Assembly (NCBI GenBank): GCA_030652315.1
Contig: JAUSAX010000060.1
Coordinates: 1-64,000, forward strand
Direction of reading: 5' to 3'
DNA length: 64,000 nucleotides
From: Afipia sp.
GTDB taxonomy: Bacteria; Pseudomonadota; Alphaproteobacteria; Rhizobiales; Xanthobacteraceae
A program made the translations under genes and the position numbers. Under the pieces are notes generated by a model that saw only the letters and a program-made list of their open reading frames with translations, ran no database searches and had not been told where the DNA came from. Positions 55,903 to 64,000 of the stretch are shown here, piece after piece. Position 1 is the stretch's first letter. Each line of letters begins with the position of its first letter.

Positions 55903-57072
55903 TCAGTCCGCCAGCGCCTTCATTTCCTTGTAGAGATCAGATTTACCCTCGAAGCCGATGCCCGGCAGCTCCGGCATGGTGATGTGACCGTTCTCGACGC
56001 GCACGCCGTCCGGGAATCCGCCGTAGGGCTGGAACAGATCCGGATAGCTTTCATTGCCGCCAAGACCCAAACCTGCCGCGATGTTCAGCGACATCTGGTG
56101 CCCGCCGTGCGGAATGCAGCGCGAAGGTGACCAGCCGTGCGTCTTCAAAACGTCGAGGGTGCGCAGGTATTCGCAAAGCCCGTACGACAGTGCGCAATCG
56201 AACTGCAGCCAGTCACGGTCCGGCCTCATGCCTCCGTAGCGGATCAGATTGCGCGCATCCTGATGGCTGAACAGGTTTTCGCCAGTGGCCATCGGGCCGG
56301 GATAGAATTCCGCGAGCGCCGCCTGCAATTGGAAATCGAGCGGATCGCCAACTTCCTCGTACCAAAACAACGGATACTCGCGCAGCATCTTGGCATAGGC
56401 GATTCCGGTTTCCAGATCGAAGCGTCCGTTGGCATCGACCGCGAGCTGCGCCTGGCTGCCGATCTCCTTCAGCACCGCCTCGATGCGCTCCTGGTCTTCC
56501 GCAATGGACGCACCGCCGATCTTCATCTTCACGACATTGTAGCCACGATCAAGATAGCCGCGCATCTCCCCACGCAGCGCCGACAGATCCTTGCCGGGAT
56601 AATAGTAACCACCCGCCGCATACACGAACACGCGCGGATTGGCTTCGCGCTTGTGGCGCTCGGCCAGCAGACGGAACAGCGGCTTGCCCGCGATCTTCGC
56701 CACCGCGTCCCAGATCGCCATATCGATAGTGCCAACGGCAACTGAGCGCTCGCCGTGGCCGCCGGGCTTTTCGTTGGACATCAGCGTCGCCCACGCCTTG
56801 TCAGGATCGATATTGTTGCCGGTGGAATCCAGCAGCGTCTTCGGATCAGCTTCCAGCAGTCGGGGCGCGAAGCGTTCGCGGATCAGACCGCCCTGCCCGT
56901 AACGGCCGTTGGAATTGAACCCATAGCCGACCACGCGTTTTCCGTCGCGAACCACATCGGTGACCACGGCGACAAGGCTCGTGGTCATTTTGGTGAAATC
57001 GATATAGGCGTTGCGGATCGGAGATGAGATCGGCTTGGTGATCTCACGGACATCGACGATGCGAACGGACAT
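55903..57072 (-). CDS. tarD: D(-)-tartrate dehydratase
   Basis: TarD dehydrates D-tartrate to oxaloacetate, an enolase-superfamily enzyme characterised from Bradyrhizobium japonicum. The 389-residue protein has the catalytic residues I recall for that enzyme: Lys184 (VVKMKIGGA), Asp213, Glu239 and Glu265 as metal ligands, and His322 (PHGGHQ). A longer frame continues upstream but MSVRIVDVREITKP at 57072 is the known start. No tartrate transporter or regulator lies next to it, only the caspase-like gene, which is divergent. Confidence 0.92.
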   Translation of the reverse strand: MSVRIVDVREITKPISSPIRNAYIDFTKMTTSLVAVVTDVVRDGKRVVGYGFNSNGRYGQGGLIRERFAPRLLEADPKTLLDSTGNNIDPDKAWATLMSNEKPGGHGERSVAVGTIDMAIWDAVAKIAGKPLFRLLAERHKREANPRVFVYAAGGYYYPGKDLSALRGEMRGYLDRGYNVVKMKIGGASIAEDQERIEAVLKEIGSQAQLAVDANGRFDLETGIAYAKMLREYPLFWYEEVGDPLDFQLQAALAEFYPGPMATGENLFSHQDARNLIRYGGMRPDRDWLQFDCALSYGLCEYLRTLDVLKTHGWSPSRCIPHGGHQMSLNIAAGLGLGGNESYPDLFQPYGGFPDGVRVENGHITMPELPGIGFEGKSDLYKEMKALAD

Positions 57073-57239
57073 GACGCCGGTCTCCTTGCTGTCGGTTCGG
57101 GGGCGGGCCTGTGGCACGATGTGTTGTGCGGGGCCAAAAGGTTCAAGCAAATCAGGTCTGTTTTTGCAACCTTCCGGGCTTTTCCGCCCCTCATCGCGCA
57201 TGGTAAAAGCGCCCGAAACCAGACCGTGGAGACACCGCC

Positions 57240-58685
57240 TTGCGCGCCGTGCTGCGTTCCCTGTTGATCCTCTCTGCGCTGCTGACCGCAACGCAATTCG
57301 CCGTGACTGCTGCGCGGGCCGACAAGCGCGTCGCGCTGGTGCTTGGCATTTCCGCTTATCAACATGTCGCCAAGCTACCGAACCCATCGAACGACGCGGA
57401 TGCAATGGCTGCGCTGTTCCGGAAAGCCGGCTTCGATGTCGTTGAAACCAAGCGCGACGTCGGCATTGCCGATCTGCGCCGCGCGGTCGGCGATTTCTCG
57501 GACAAGGCGCAGGACGCCGATGTCGCCGTGGTGTTTTTCGCCGGTCATGGCATCGAGGTTGACGGCACCAACTACCTGGTGCCGGCCGACGCTAAACTCG
57601 CACGCGATTTCGATATCGAAGATGAGGCGCTCTCGCTCGATCGATTGCTGAAGGCGATCGAACCCGCCAAGCGCTTGCGGCTGGTCATGCTGGATGCCTG
57701 CCGCGACAATCCCTTCGCCAAGACCATGAAGCGCACGGTAGCCTCGCGTTCGGTCGGACGCGGCCTTGCCAAGATCGAGCCGACGGTCTCGGACACGATG
57801 ATAGCATTCGCCGCGAAGGCGGGCTCGGTGGCGCTCGACGGCGACACCAGCAACAGCCCCTTCACCACCGCATTGCTTGAGCACATCGCAACACCAGGTG
57901 TCGATCTTCGCATCGCGTTCGGGCGCGTCCGTGACTCGGTGCTGTCCACCACCGCCCGCAAGCAGGAGCCCTATGTCTATGGCTCGCTCGGCGGCAACAC
58001 GGTTGCGATCGTCGATACGCCGGCAGTGGCCAAGGCCGATACAAAGACCGAGACCAAACCGGCCGCAGCACAGGTCGCATCGGCCGATCCGGGCACATCG
58101 GCAGCGGCACGGGCTCCGGCGGCTTCGCCTGTACCGTCGCCATCATCCAACGAGATCGCGGAGGCATGGCGCGCAGTTTCCACAACGACAAGCCCCTCCG
58201 TGCTCGACGCTTTCGTGCGCCGCTTTGGCGACAGCATCTATGGCGACCTCGCCCGCGCGCGTTTGCAGGATCTGAAAGCGCCGGACACGAAAGTCGCGGT
58301 GGCGAAGCCTGACGAGCGTTCGCTGCATCCCGCGCAGAAAATCGCCCCGGCTGCAACACCCACCGCTAACGCTGCGGTGACCCCGGCGACCAGCGCCGCC
58401 ACGACCTCGGCGGCAAACAGCTACCTCGGCTGCTTCAAGGACGACAGCAAGCGCGACCTTGACGGCCATACGTTCTACGACGGCAAGATGACCACGCAAC
58501 TGTGCGTCAGCACATGCCGCGACAAGGGCTTCAGCCACGCGGGAACGCAATATGGCGGACATTGCTTCTGCGGCAACAAGTTCGGCAAGTTCGGTCCAGC
58601 TGACAACTGCAACGCCAAGTGCACCGGCAACCGCGACGAGACATGCGGCGGCACCTGGGCCAATGCGATCTACAAAACCAACTGA
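57240..58685 (+). CDS. secreted caspase-like (C14) protein with C-terminal WSC domain
   Basis: The 481-residue protein has a signal peptide (cleavage near ARADKR, 24-29), then a peptidase C14 caspase-like domain about 29-260 with the catalytic His103 (FFAGHGIE) and Cys154 (LDACRDNP). A short conserved module spans 305-346, followed by an Ala/Thr/Pro-rich linker. The final part, 394-478, is a WSC-type cysteine-rich domain with eight cysteines (398, 422, 426, 442, 444, 457, 461, 469), a carbohydrate-binding module mainly known from fungi. It starts with TTG at 57240, supported by GGAG 8 bases upstream. Substrate unknown. Confidence 0.85.
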   Translation: MRAVLRSLLILSALLTATQFAVTAARADKRVALVLGISAYQHVAKLPNPSNDADAMAALFRKAGFDVVETKRDVGIADLRRAVGDFSDKAQDADVAVVFFAGHGIEVDGTNYLVPADAKLARDFDIEDEALSLDRLLKAIEPAKRLRLVMLDACRDNPFAKTMKRTVASRSVGRGLAKIEPTVSDTMIAFAAKAGSVALDGDTSNSPFTTALLEHIATPGVDLRIAFGRVRDSVLSTTARKQEPYVYGSLGGNTVAIVDTPAVAKADTKTETKPAAAQVASADPGTSAAARAPAASPVPSPSSNEIAEAWRAVSTTTSPSVLDAFVRRFGDSIYGDLARARLQDLKAPDTKVAVAKPDERSLHPAQKIAPAATPTANAAVTPATSAATTSAANSYLGCFKDDSKRDLDGHTFYDGKMTTQLCVSTCRDKGFSHAGTQYGGHCFCGNKFGKFGPADNCNAKCTGNRDETCGGTWANAIYKTN

Positions 58686-58743
58686 TGGGTTGAGCTAACC
58701 CGGCGCGCTTGCCGGTCGCCGCTGTCATGAAGCCGCAACGGCG

Positions 58744-59163
58744 TTATTCGCAGAACCGCTTGCCGTTCGTGTAATAGCAGAACGGCGTGCTGTCCGTCGC
58801 CGGCGTGATCTCTTTACGGATGTTCTGGCGATTCCAGATTGCCGCCCGTTGATACTTTGAGAGACGCGGCGCGGGCGCCGTGCAGCGACTGCTGAGTTTT
58901 TCGTCCGTGACCGCAACCCAGATGGCCTTCGTGCCATCCAATGTGCAGGTCTGCATCATGGCCCTCTGCACGCAGACGGTCGCGCCTTCGCTGTAATTTC
59001 TGCTGTTGTAAACGCACAGGAGCGTCGCCGGCTTGGATTCGACCGAGGTCTTTTGCTCGGCTGGAGTTTTTTGCTCAGCCGGAGGCTTCTGATCCGGCCG
59101 CGTTTGCGCGGCTGCAGGCAAACCAAGCAGAAGAAGCAGGCACAGCGAGAGGGCGCGGATCAT
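58744..59163 (-). CDS. secreted small cysteine-rich protein (DUF1496-like)
   Basis: The 139-residue protein has a signal peptide (MIRALSLCLLLLLGLPAAAQ), a repeated linker PAEQKTPAEQKT, and a cysteine-rich C-terminal part: LLCVYNSRNYSEGATVCVQ, MMQTCTLDG, RCTAPAP and FCYYTNGKRFCE. The CxYxxxxYSEG pattern resembles DUF1496, a family with no known role. It converges on the caspase-like gene; the stops are 58 bp apart. Confidence 0.7.
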   Translation of the reverse strand: MIRALSLCLLLLLGLPAAAQTRPDQKPPAEQKTPAEQKTSVESKPATLLCVYNSRNYSEGATVCVQRAMMQTCTLDGTKAIWVAVTDEKLSSRCTAPAPRLSKYQRAAIWNRQNIRKEITPATDSTPFCYYTNGKRFCE

Positions 59164-59266
59164 TGTCTATCTTTAGCGCGGCCCGAGACCTTCAAGAAGG
59201 CGGCGGCGCAAAAATGCTTAAGAAAAGGCGGCTTTAAATACTATCAGTTGAAGAGGTCACTGCGAT

Positions 59267-59295
59267 ATCCGGTCCGGCAAAACGCCGGACCGGAT
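59267..59295 (-). terminator. hairpin after the Liv-type binding-protein gene
   Basis: ATCCGGTCCGGC (59267-59278) pairs perfectly with GCCGGACCGGAT (59284-59295) around a 5-base A-rich loop, 15 bp after the stop of the minus-strand gene at 59310. It lacks a T-run, so it may need a partner or slow the polymerase. Confidence 0.6.
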
Positions 59296-59309
59296 GCCGA
59301 GGTTCAATG

Positions 59310-60509
59310 TTACTTGGTCAGCGGGCAGCCGCTTTCCTTAGCGGTCGGGAACGCCTTGTCGCCCGGCACCACTGCAAGCTGCTTGTAATAGTCCCAGGGC
59401 TTCTTCGACTCGGACGGCTTCTTGACCTCGAACAGATAGAGGTCGTGAACCATGCGGCCGTTTTCGAGAACCTTGCCGCCCTGCGCGAAGTCGTCATCGA
59501 CCGGCAGTTCCTTCAGCTTCTTGGCCACCGCTTCAGTGTCCTTGGTCCCGGCCGCCTTGACGGCCTTCAGGTACTGCAAGGTCGCCGAATAAGTGCCGGC
59601 CTGGATCATGTTCGGCATCCGGCCGGTACGCTTGAAGAAGCGTTCGCCGAGATTGCGCGACCTGTCATTGACATCCCAGTAATAACCTTCGGTCAGCACG
59701 AGCCCCTGCGCGGCCTCAAGACCGAGGCCATGGACCTCGGCTGCCGTCAGAAGAAGACCGGCAAGTTTCTGGCCGCCCTTGACGATGCCGAATTCCGCGG
59801 CCTGCTTGATCGAGTTGGTGGTGTCGAGGCCTGCATTAGCGAGACCAATGACCTTCGCCTTCGAGCTTTGGGCCTGCAGGAGGAACGAAGAGAAGTCCGC
59901 AGTGTTCAGCGGAATGCGAACCGCCCCCACCACCTTTCCGCCTTGCTCCTTGACGAAGTCGCCAGTGTCCTTCTCCAGCGCATGGCCGAACGCGTAATCG
60001 GCAGTCATGAAGAACCACGAATCGCCACCGGCCTTCACCAAAGCTCCGCCAGTACCGTATGCAAGCGCACGGGTGTCATAGGCCCAATGAAAACCGTAGG
60101 GCTGACACGCATCGCCGCTCAGGCGTGACGTCGCAGCGCCAACCACAATGTCGATCTTCTTCATCTGCTTGGAGAGATCATGGACCGCGAGCGCCACCGA
60201 CGACGTGGTCAACTCGGTGATCATGTCGACGTTTTCGACTTCATACCAACGGCGCGCGATGCTGACGCCGAGGTCCGGCTTGTTCTGGTGATCGGCGGAG
60301 ATCACTTCAATTTTCTGACCGAGGACCGAGCCACCAAAATCTTCGACAGCCATCTTGGCTGCCTCGAAAGACCACTTGCCGCCGTAATCGGCATAGACGC
60401 CGGACTGATCGTTGAGGATGCCAATTTTTACACCCTGCTGTGCCGATGCAGGCAGCACCGTCGTCAGACTGAATGCCGCGACCGCGGCCGCCAACAATTT
60501 CGATGTCAT
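59310..60509 (-). CDS. branched-chain amino-acid type ABC substrate-binding protein
   Basis: The 399-residue protein has a signal peptide (MTSKLLAAAVAAFSLTTVLP, cleavage near SAQQ) and the Liv/Urt-type binding fold, with VKIGILNDQSGVYADYGG, AKMAVEDFGG and the hinge segment FMTADYAFGHALEKD. No permease or ATPase genes are adjacent, so it is an orphan binding protein. Ligand could be a branched amino acid, an amide or an aromatic acid. Confidence 0.88.
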   Translation of the reverse strand: MTSKLLAAAVAAFSLTTVLPASAQQGVKIGILNDQSGVYADYGGKWSFEAAKMAVEDFGGSVLGQKIEVISADHQNKPDLGVSIARRWYEVENVDMITELTTSSVALAVHDLSKQMKKIDIVVGAATSRLSGDACQPYGFHWAYDTRALAYGTGGALVKAGGDSWFFMTADYAFGHALEKDTGDFVKEQGGKVVGAVRIPLNTADFSSFLLQAQSSKAKVIGLANAGLDTTNSIKQAAEFGIVKGGQKLAGLLLTAAEVHGLGLEAAQGLVLTEGYYWDVNDRSRNLGERFFKRTGRMPNMIQAGTYSATLQYLKAVKAAGTKDTEAVAKKLKELPVDDDFAQGGKVLENGRMVHDLYLFEVKKPSESKKPWDYYKQLAVVPGDKAFPTAKESGCPLTK

Positions 60510-60643
60510 GCAGATCTCCCCGTTTTTATATTTTGAGACGCCTTTATAGCGGGATCGCGCTCAAGCGGGGCATTGAACTTTCGCATTGAAGCAGCGCGCT
60601 TTTTGCAAATTTCTATTGCAGCGCACCAAGAGCCGGCGCCGTT

Positions 60644-60967
60644 TTAGCGCGGCCGGTATCGCCCGGCGGAAAGTCTTCGGAACCGCACACCCTTTCCGTC
60701 AGCGAGGCGCGTGGCCTCGTAACCGCCGTCGCGGATGGCGTCGCGCTGCGGCCGTGCGTTCTCGGGATTGCGCTCCTTCTCCCACCACGACGCTCGTTGT
60801 GACGCACGCGGCAGCGCAAAGCCAAGAATGTCCTCGATCTCCTCAAGGCTCAGGACAAATTCAACCTTGGTCTGATGTGAGAGATGCTCACGAAGCGGAT
60901 CGTAATCGCTCAATCCGGCGCTCCATTGTGTTGTAAACCTGTGTGCGAGCCGATAGGTACGTCGCAT
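60644..60967 (-). CDS. DUF7662 domain protein
   Basis: The 107-residue protein has a conserved stretch from about 22-65: DPLREHLSHQTK, then SLEEIEDILGFALPRASQ and RASWWEKERN, and a C-terminal VRFRR. These match the DUF7662 pattern (Asp-Pro-Leu, then EIE-LG-LP-ASA-WW), seen in many proteins of unknown function. A much longer frame runs upstream antisense to the SDR gene; it is rejected. Start at 60967 is preceded by GAGAGG. Confidence 0.75.
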   Translation of the reverse strand: MRRTYRLAHRFTTQWSAGLSDYDPLREHLSHQTKVEFVLSLEEIEDILGFALPRASQRASWWEKERNPENARPQRDAIRDGGYEATRLADGKGVRFRRLSAGRYRPR

Positions 60968-60991
60968 CGCCTCTCTTGAACAGAGCTTTCC

Positions 60992-61867
60992 GTGAATCTG
61001 TTTATCTTCGGCCTTGGATTCAGCGGCAGAACCATTGCTGAGCGCCGCGGGGCCCGTGGCGACCGCGTCACTGGAACCGTGCGCACGCAAGGCAAGGCGC
61101 AAGCCTTGGTCGCTGCAGGCCTGCCAGCACGCGTGTTCGGCCCAGACGGGCGCGACAGCGCCATCGACGCCGACCTCGCGAACAGCGATGCGTTGCTGAT
61201 CTCTGTGCCGCCTGGTCCCGGCGGGGATCCAGTGCTCGCAGCATACGCCAGGCAAATCGCTGCGGCGCCAAACCTGCGATGGATCGGCTATCTCTCGACC
61301 ATCGGTGTTTACGGCGACCATCAAGGTGCGTGGGTCGATGAGCAAACCCCGGCGACACCGACCAATGTCCGCTCGCGCGAGCGCGCCGATGCCGAACAGG
61401 CGTGGCTTTCCTTCGGCTCCGCGAACAACATTCCCGTTCATGTTTTTCGGCTCGCCGGGATCTACGGTCCGGGTCAGAGCCAGCTCGCGCAACTGGCGCG
61501 CGGAACGGCGCGGCGCGTCATCAAGCCGGGCCAGGTGTTCAACCGCATCCATGTCGAGGACATCGCACGCGTGGTGGACGCTTCGCTCGAACGGCCGCGC
61601 GCAGGCGCGATCTATAACGTCACCGACAACGAGCCCGCACCACCGCAAGACGTGGTGACTTTCGCCGCATCGATCTGCGGCGTCGTACCACCGCCCGAAA
61701 TCAGCCTTGATAACGCGGGCCTTACCGAGATGGGCCGCTCGTTTTACGCCGAGAGCAAGCGGGTGCGAAACGACCTGCTGCGCAACGAGCTCGGCGTGAC
61801 GCTGGCCTATCCCACCTACCGCGAGGGCCTCAAGGCCCTGCGCGAAGCTGGTGAAGGGCCGCGCTAA
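60992..61867 (+). CDS. NAD-dependent epimerase/dehydratase-like SDR
   Basis: The 291-residue protein has an N-terminal GxGxxG (GLGFSG at 7-12), the SDR segment YLSTIGVYGDHQGAWVDEQT with VYG and a conserved Thr/Ser, and IYGPGQSQLAQLARG. This extended-SDR layout matches the YeeZ-like branch. Starts with GTG at 60992. Substrate unknown. Divergent from the DUF7662 gene with 24 bp between starts. Confidence 0.87.
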   Translation: MNLFIFGLGFSGRTIAERRGARGDRVTGTVRTQGKAQALVAAGLPARVFGPDGRDSAIDADLANSDALLISVPPGPGGDPVLAAYARQIAAAPNLRWIGYLSTIGVYGDHQGAWVDEQTPATPTNVRSRERADAEQAWLSFGSANNIPVHVFRLAGIYGPGQSQLAQLARGTARRVIKPGQVFNRIHVEDIARVVDASLERPRAGAIYNVTDNEPAPPQDVVTFAASICGVVPPPEISLDNAGLTEMGRSFYAESKRVRNDLLRNELGVTLAYPTYREGLKALREAGEGPR

Positions 61868-61872
61868 CGCCC

Positions 61873-64000
61873 TTACGCCGCGGTGTCGACCTTGGCGGCA
61901 CGGATCGCATCCCAGATTTTCACCGGCGTCAGCGGCGTCTGCAGGGACTTGATTCCAAGCTCGCTCAGCGCATCCATCACGCCGTTGACGACACAGGGCG
62001 GGCCACCGATCGCGCCGGATTCGCCGCAGCCCTTTGCACCCAGCGGATTGGTCACGCACGGCGCCGAATCGTCAAGAGTGACTTCCATATGCGGCATGTC
62101 GCTGGCGCGCGGAATGCAGTAGTCCTGATAACTCGCGGTGAGCAACTGTCCCGAGGAATCGTAGACCACGGCTTCATAGAGCGCCTGCCCGATTCCCTGC
62201 GCCACGCCGCCGTGCACCTGACCGGTCACGAGCATCGGATTGATGGCGACACCGACATCATCCACCGTGGTATAACGGACCACGCGGGTCACGCCGGTGT
62301 CCGGATCGATCTCGACTTCGCAGATATGCGTGCCGTTCGGCCAGGTCGGTCCGTCCACATCACCCTGACTGTCAACGGTGAGGCGCGCATCCTTCTCGCC
62401 CTTCGCCAGATCGAACAGGCTGACGCGACGGTCGGTCCCGACCACCGTCAGGAAGCCATCGCCATATTCGATGTCGCCGACCGAGGCTTCGAGCACATGC
62501 GAGGCCTTTTCGCGCGCCTTCTGAATCAGATCGCCGGCCGACACCACCGCCGCCGTGCCGCCCACGAACAGCGACCGCGAGCCGACGCTGCCGCCACCCG
62601 TCGCCAGGTCCGTGTCGCCTTGAATCACATCGATGCGATCGACCGGTATGCCGAGCGCGGCAGCGACCATCTGCGAGTAGCTGGTCTGAAGTCCTTGCCC
62701 CATCGCCTGCGTGCCTGACTGCAGCACCACGCGGCCTTCGGCTGTGGCATGCAGCGTGACCTTCTCGGTATGGACGCGGCCGCCGGTCCATTCGATGTAG
62801 CTGGTGAGGCCGCGTCCGTAGAGCAGCCCCTTTTTCTTCGCGGCCTTTTTGCGCGCGGCAAAGCCATCCCAATCCGCCAGCTTCGAGGCGCGCTCGAGCA
62901 TGTGCGCGAAAGCGCCGCTGTCGTAAACCTGACCCACGGCGTTGGTGTAGGGAATCTGCGCGGGCTTGATGTAATTGACCTTGCGGATCTGGCGTGGGTC
63001 CATCCCGATCTGGCGCGCAGCGGCATCCATCAGCCGCTCGACGATAAAGACGGCTTCCGGCCGCCCGGCACCGCGATACGGCCCGGTCGGTGCGGTGTGG
63101 GTCAGCACCGCCTTGATGTCGAAATGAATCAGCGGCAGGTCATAAACGCCGGTCGCCACGAACGGTCCCAGCACCAGCGGAATGATCACGCCGGCGCCGG
63201 TGAGGTATGCGCCGGTGCCGCCCAGCGAGCGGACGCGGAAAGCCAGCACGCGGCCCTTCTCATCCAGCGCGAATTCGCCGGTCGATGTGAGATCGCGACC
63301 ATGCGATCCGCCAATGAAATCGTCGATGCGGTCGCCGCGCCAGCGCACCGCGCGCTTCAGTTTGGTGGCTGCGTAGGCGACGATGCCGTCTTCGGGATAA
63401 AGATTGACCTTGTGACCGAAGCCGCCGCCGATATCGCCAACCAGCACGTGAACGCTGTCTTTCGGGCGCTTCAGCACAACATCCGCGAGAATGTCACGCG
63501 TCGCTGTCGGGGTCTGGCTCTGGACATGCAGCGTGAGGCGGCCGGTTTTCCTGTCGACCTCCGCCATGGTGCTGCGCGGCTCCATTGCGGATGGCACCAG
63601 CCGCTGGCTGGTGATATCGAGTGAGACAACATGCTTTGCCCTGGCGAAGGCCGCTTCCGTCGCAGCGGCATCGCCGTAGCTCATCGCCGCGGCGATATTG
63701 TCCGGCGCATCCGGCCAGACCACAGGCGCACCGGGCGCCAGAGCTTCCGCCGGACTGACGGCAGCAGGCAGAATTTCGTAGTCGATAGCGATCGCCTCGG
63801 CTGCCGTTTGGGCATCGGCCCGCGAAGAGGCGAGCACGGCGGCGACCGGCTCGCCGGCAAAGCGGGCAATATCATGCGCCAGCAACCGGCGCGGCGGCGC
63901 GGCCATCGGCGAGCCGTCGGGCCGCTTGAAGATCGGCAAGGTTGGAATAGTGCCGATATCGTCCGCAACCAGATCAGCTCCGGTATAGACGGCTGCGACT
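61873..64000 (-). CDS. molybdopterin-binding large subunit of a xanthine/aldehyde/CO dehydrogenase family enzyme (partial)
   Basis: The gene runs off the right edge; the reading frame is open through base 64000, so the N-terminal part is missing. The visible part, about 709 codons, is the large molybdenum hydroxylase subunit: FGHKVNLYPEDGIVAYA and GPYRGAGRPEA (the AYRGAGR-type loop of form II enzymes, not the AYRCSFR of true CO dehydrogenase), and the C-terminal GCGESGAIGGPP with the conserved Glu. TTG at 63939 is not a real start. Partner small subunits would lie outside the window. Confidence 0.9.
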   Translation of the reverse strand, partial: VAAVYTGADLVADDIGTIPTLPIFKRPDGSPMAAPPRRLLAHDIARFAGEPVAAVLASSRADAQTAAEAIAIDYEILPAAVSPAEALAPGAPVVWPDAPDNIAAAMSYGDAAATEAAFARAKHVVSLDITSQRLVPSAMEPRSTMAEVDRKTGRLTLHVQSQTPTATRDILADVVLKRPKDSVHVLVGDIGGGFGHKVNLYPEDGIVAYAATKLKRAVRWRGDRIDDFIGGSHGRDLTSTGEFALDEKGRVLAFRVRSLGGTGAYLTGAGVIIPLVLGPFVATGVYDLPLIHFDIKAVLTHTAPTGPYRGAGRPEAVFIVERLMDAAARQIGMDPRQIRKVNYIKPAQIPYTNAVGQVYDSGAFAHMLERASKLADWDGFAARKKAAKKKGLLYGRGLTSYIEWTGGRVHTEKVTLHATAEGRVVLQSGTQAMGQGLQTSYSQMVAAALGIPVDRIDVIQGDTDLATGGGSVGSRSLFVGGTAAVVSAGDLIQKAREKASHVLEASVGDIEYGDGFLTVVGTDRRVSLFDLAKGEKDARLTVDSQGDVDGPTWPNGTHICEVEIDPDTGVTRVVRYTTVDDVGVAINPMLVTGQVHGGVAQGIGQALYEAVVYDSSGQLLTASYQDYCIPRASDMPHMEVTLDDSAPCVTNPLGAKGCGESGAIGGPPCVVNGVMDALSELGIKSLQTPLTPVKIWDAIRAAKVDTAA

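Noticed and set aside
57240-58685. Caspase-like gene as an intracellular abortive-infection effector
   Set aside because: A clear signal peptide and a disulfide-rich WSC domain indicate export, and no defence genes adjoin it.
60968-62059. Long minus-strand extension upstream of the DUF7662 gene
   Set aside because: It is antisense to the SDR gene, whose GLGFSG motif and codon pattern are clear; only the C-terminal 107 residues are conserved-looking.

Overview
The window is a high-GC chromosomal segment of an alphaproteobacterium, most likely family Nitrobacteraceae/Bradyrhizobiaceae (Bradyrhizobium, Rhodopseudomonas, Afipia and relatives). The evidence is the polyhydroxybutyrate (PHB) gene set with PhaR, a DUF4167 gene near prmC, a D-tartrate dehydratase that looks like the Bradyrhizobium enzyme, a cyanide-insensitive-type cydAB, and several families of short interspersed inverted repeats that I associate with this family from memory. 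No rRNA, tRNA, CRISPR array, transposase, integrase or phage gene was seen. The segment reads as ordinary core chromosome with small repeat elements between genes.

Layout. 0.6-5.0 kb: a degenerate SAM methyltransferase divergent from a tight comF-grxC-nitrilase-DUF1178 run, then a DMT permease. 5.2-12.4 kb: ubiG, a bPH2 membrane protein, then lysC, ptsP and the translation-termination pair prfA-prmC. 12.9-16.9 kb: DUF4167 protein, a methyltransferase divergent from gloB-DUF985, and a second DMT permease. 17-21.8 kb: the PHB block (phbB, phaA, phaR) and a GGDEF/EAL protein. 22-30.4 kb: small conserved proteins, rpmF, mtgA, a farnesyl diphosphate synthase, a DUF1345 protein, a CPA1 antiporter, and a minus-strand Fur-family regulator-DMT permease-ispG run. 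30.6-39.3 kb: patatin, a PcaF-type thiolase, mutS, an OsmC protein and a sulfonate/nitrate-type ABC transporter. 39.6-46.9 kb: glnD, cydAB plus a 43-residue DUF2474 gene, an L,D-transpeptidase and an orphan amino-acid binding protein. 47-64 kb: accessory catabolism, with paired acyl-CoA dehydrogenases, a carboxymuconolactone-decarboxylase-like protein, a VOC protein, an MFS permease, a cupin, a GST, PHB depolymerase, D-tartrate dehydratase, a secreted caspase-like/WSC fusion, an orphan Liv-type binding protein, a DUF7662 protein, an SDR protein, and a molybdenum hydroxylase large subunit cut by the window edge.

Together the genes cover carbon storage (PHB synthesis, its regulator and its mobilisation), nitrogen control (GlnD and PtsP), cell-wall work (MtgA, L,D-transpeptidase), isoprenoids (IspG, FPP synthase), low-oxygen or cyanide-tolerant respiration and organic-acid use. 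The least conventional items are the caspase-WSC fusion, the two CTAGTGT-ended hairpin elements between the methyltransferase and gloB, the TGC-phased site before phaR, and the 14-bp direct repeat between the Fur-family gene and patatin. All homology statements come from reading the translations; no database search was run.
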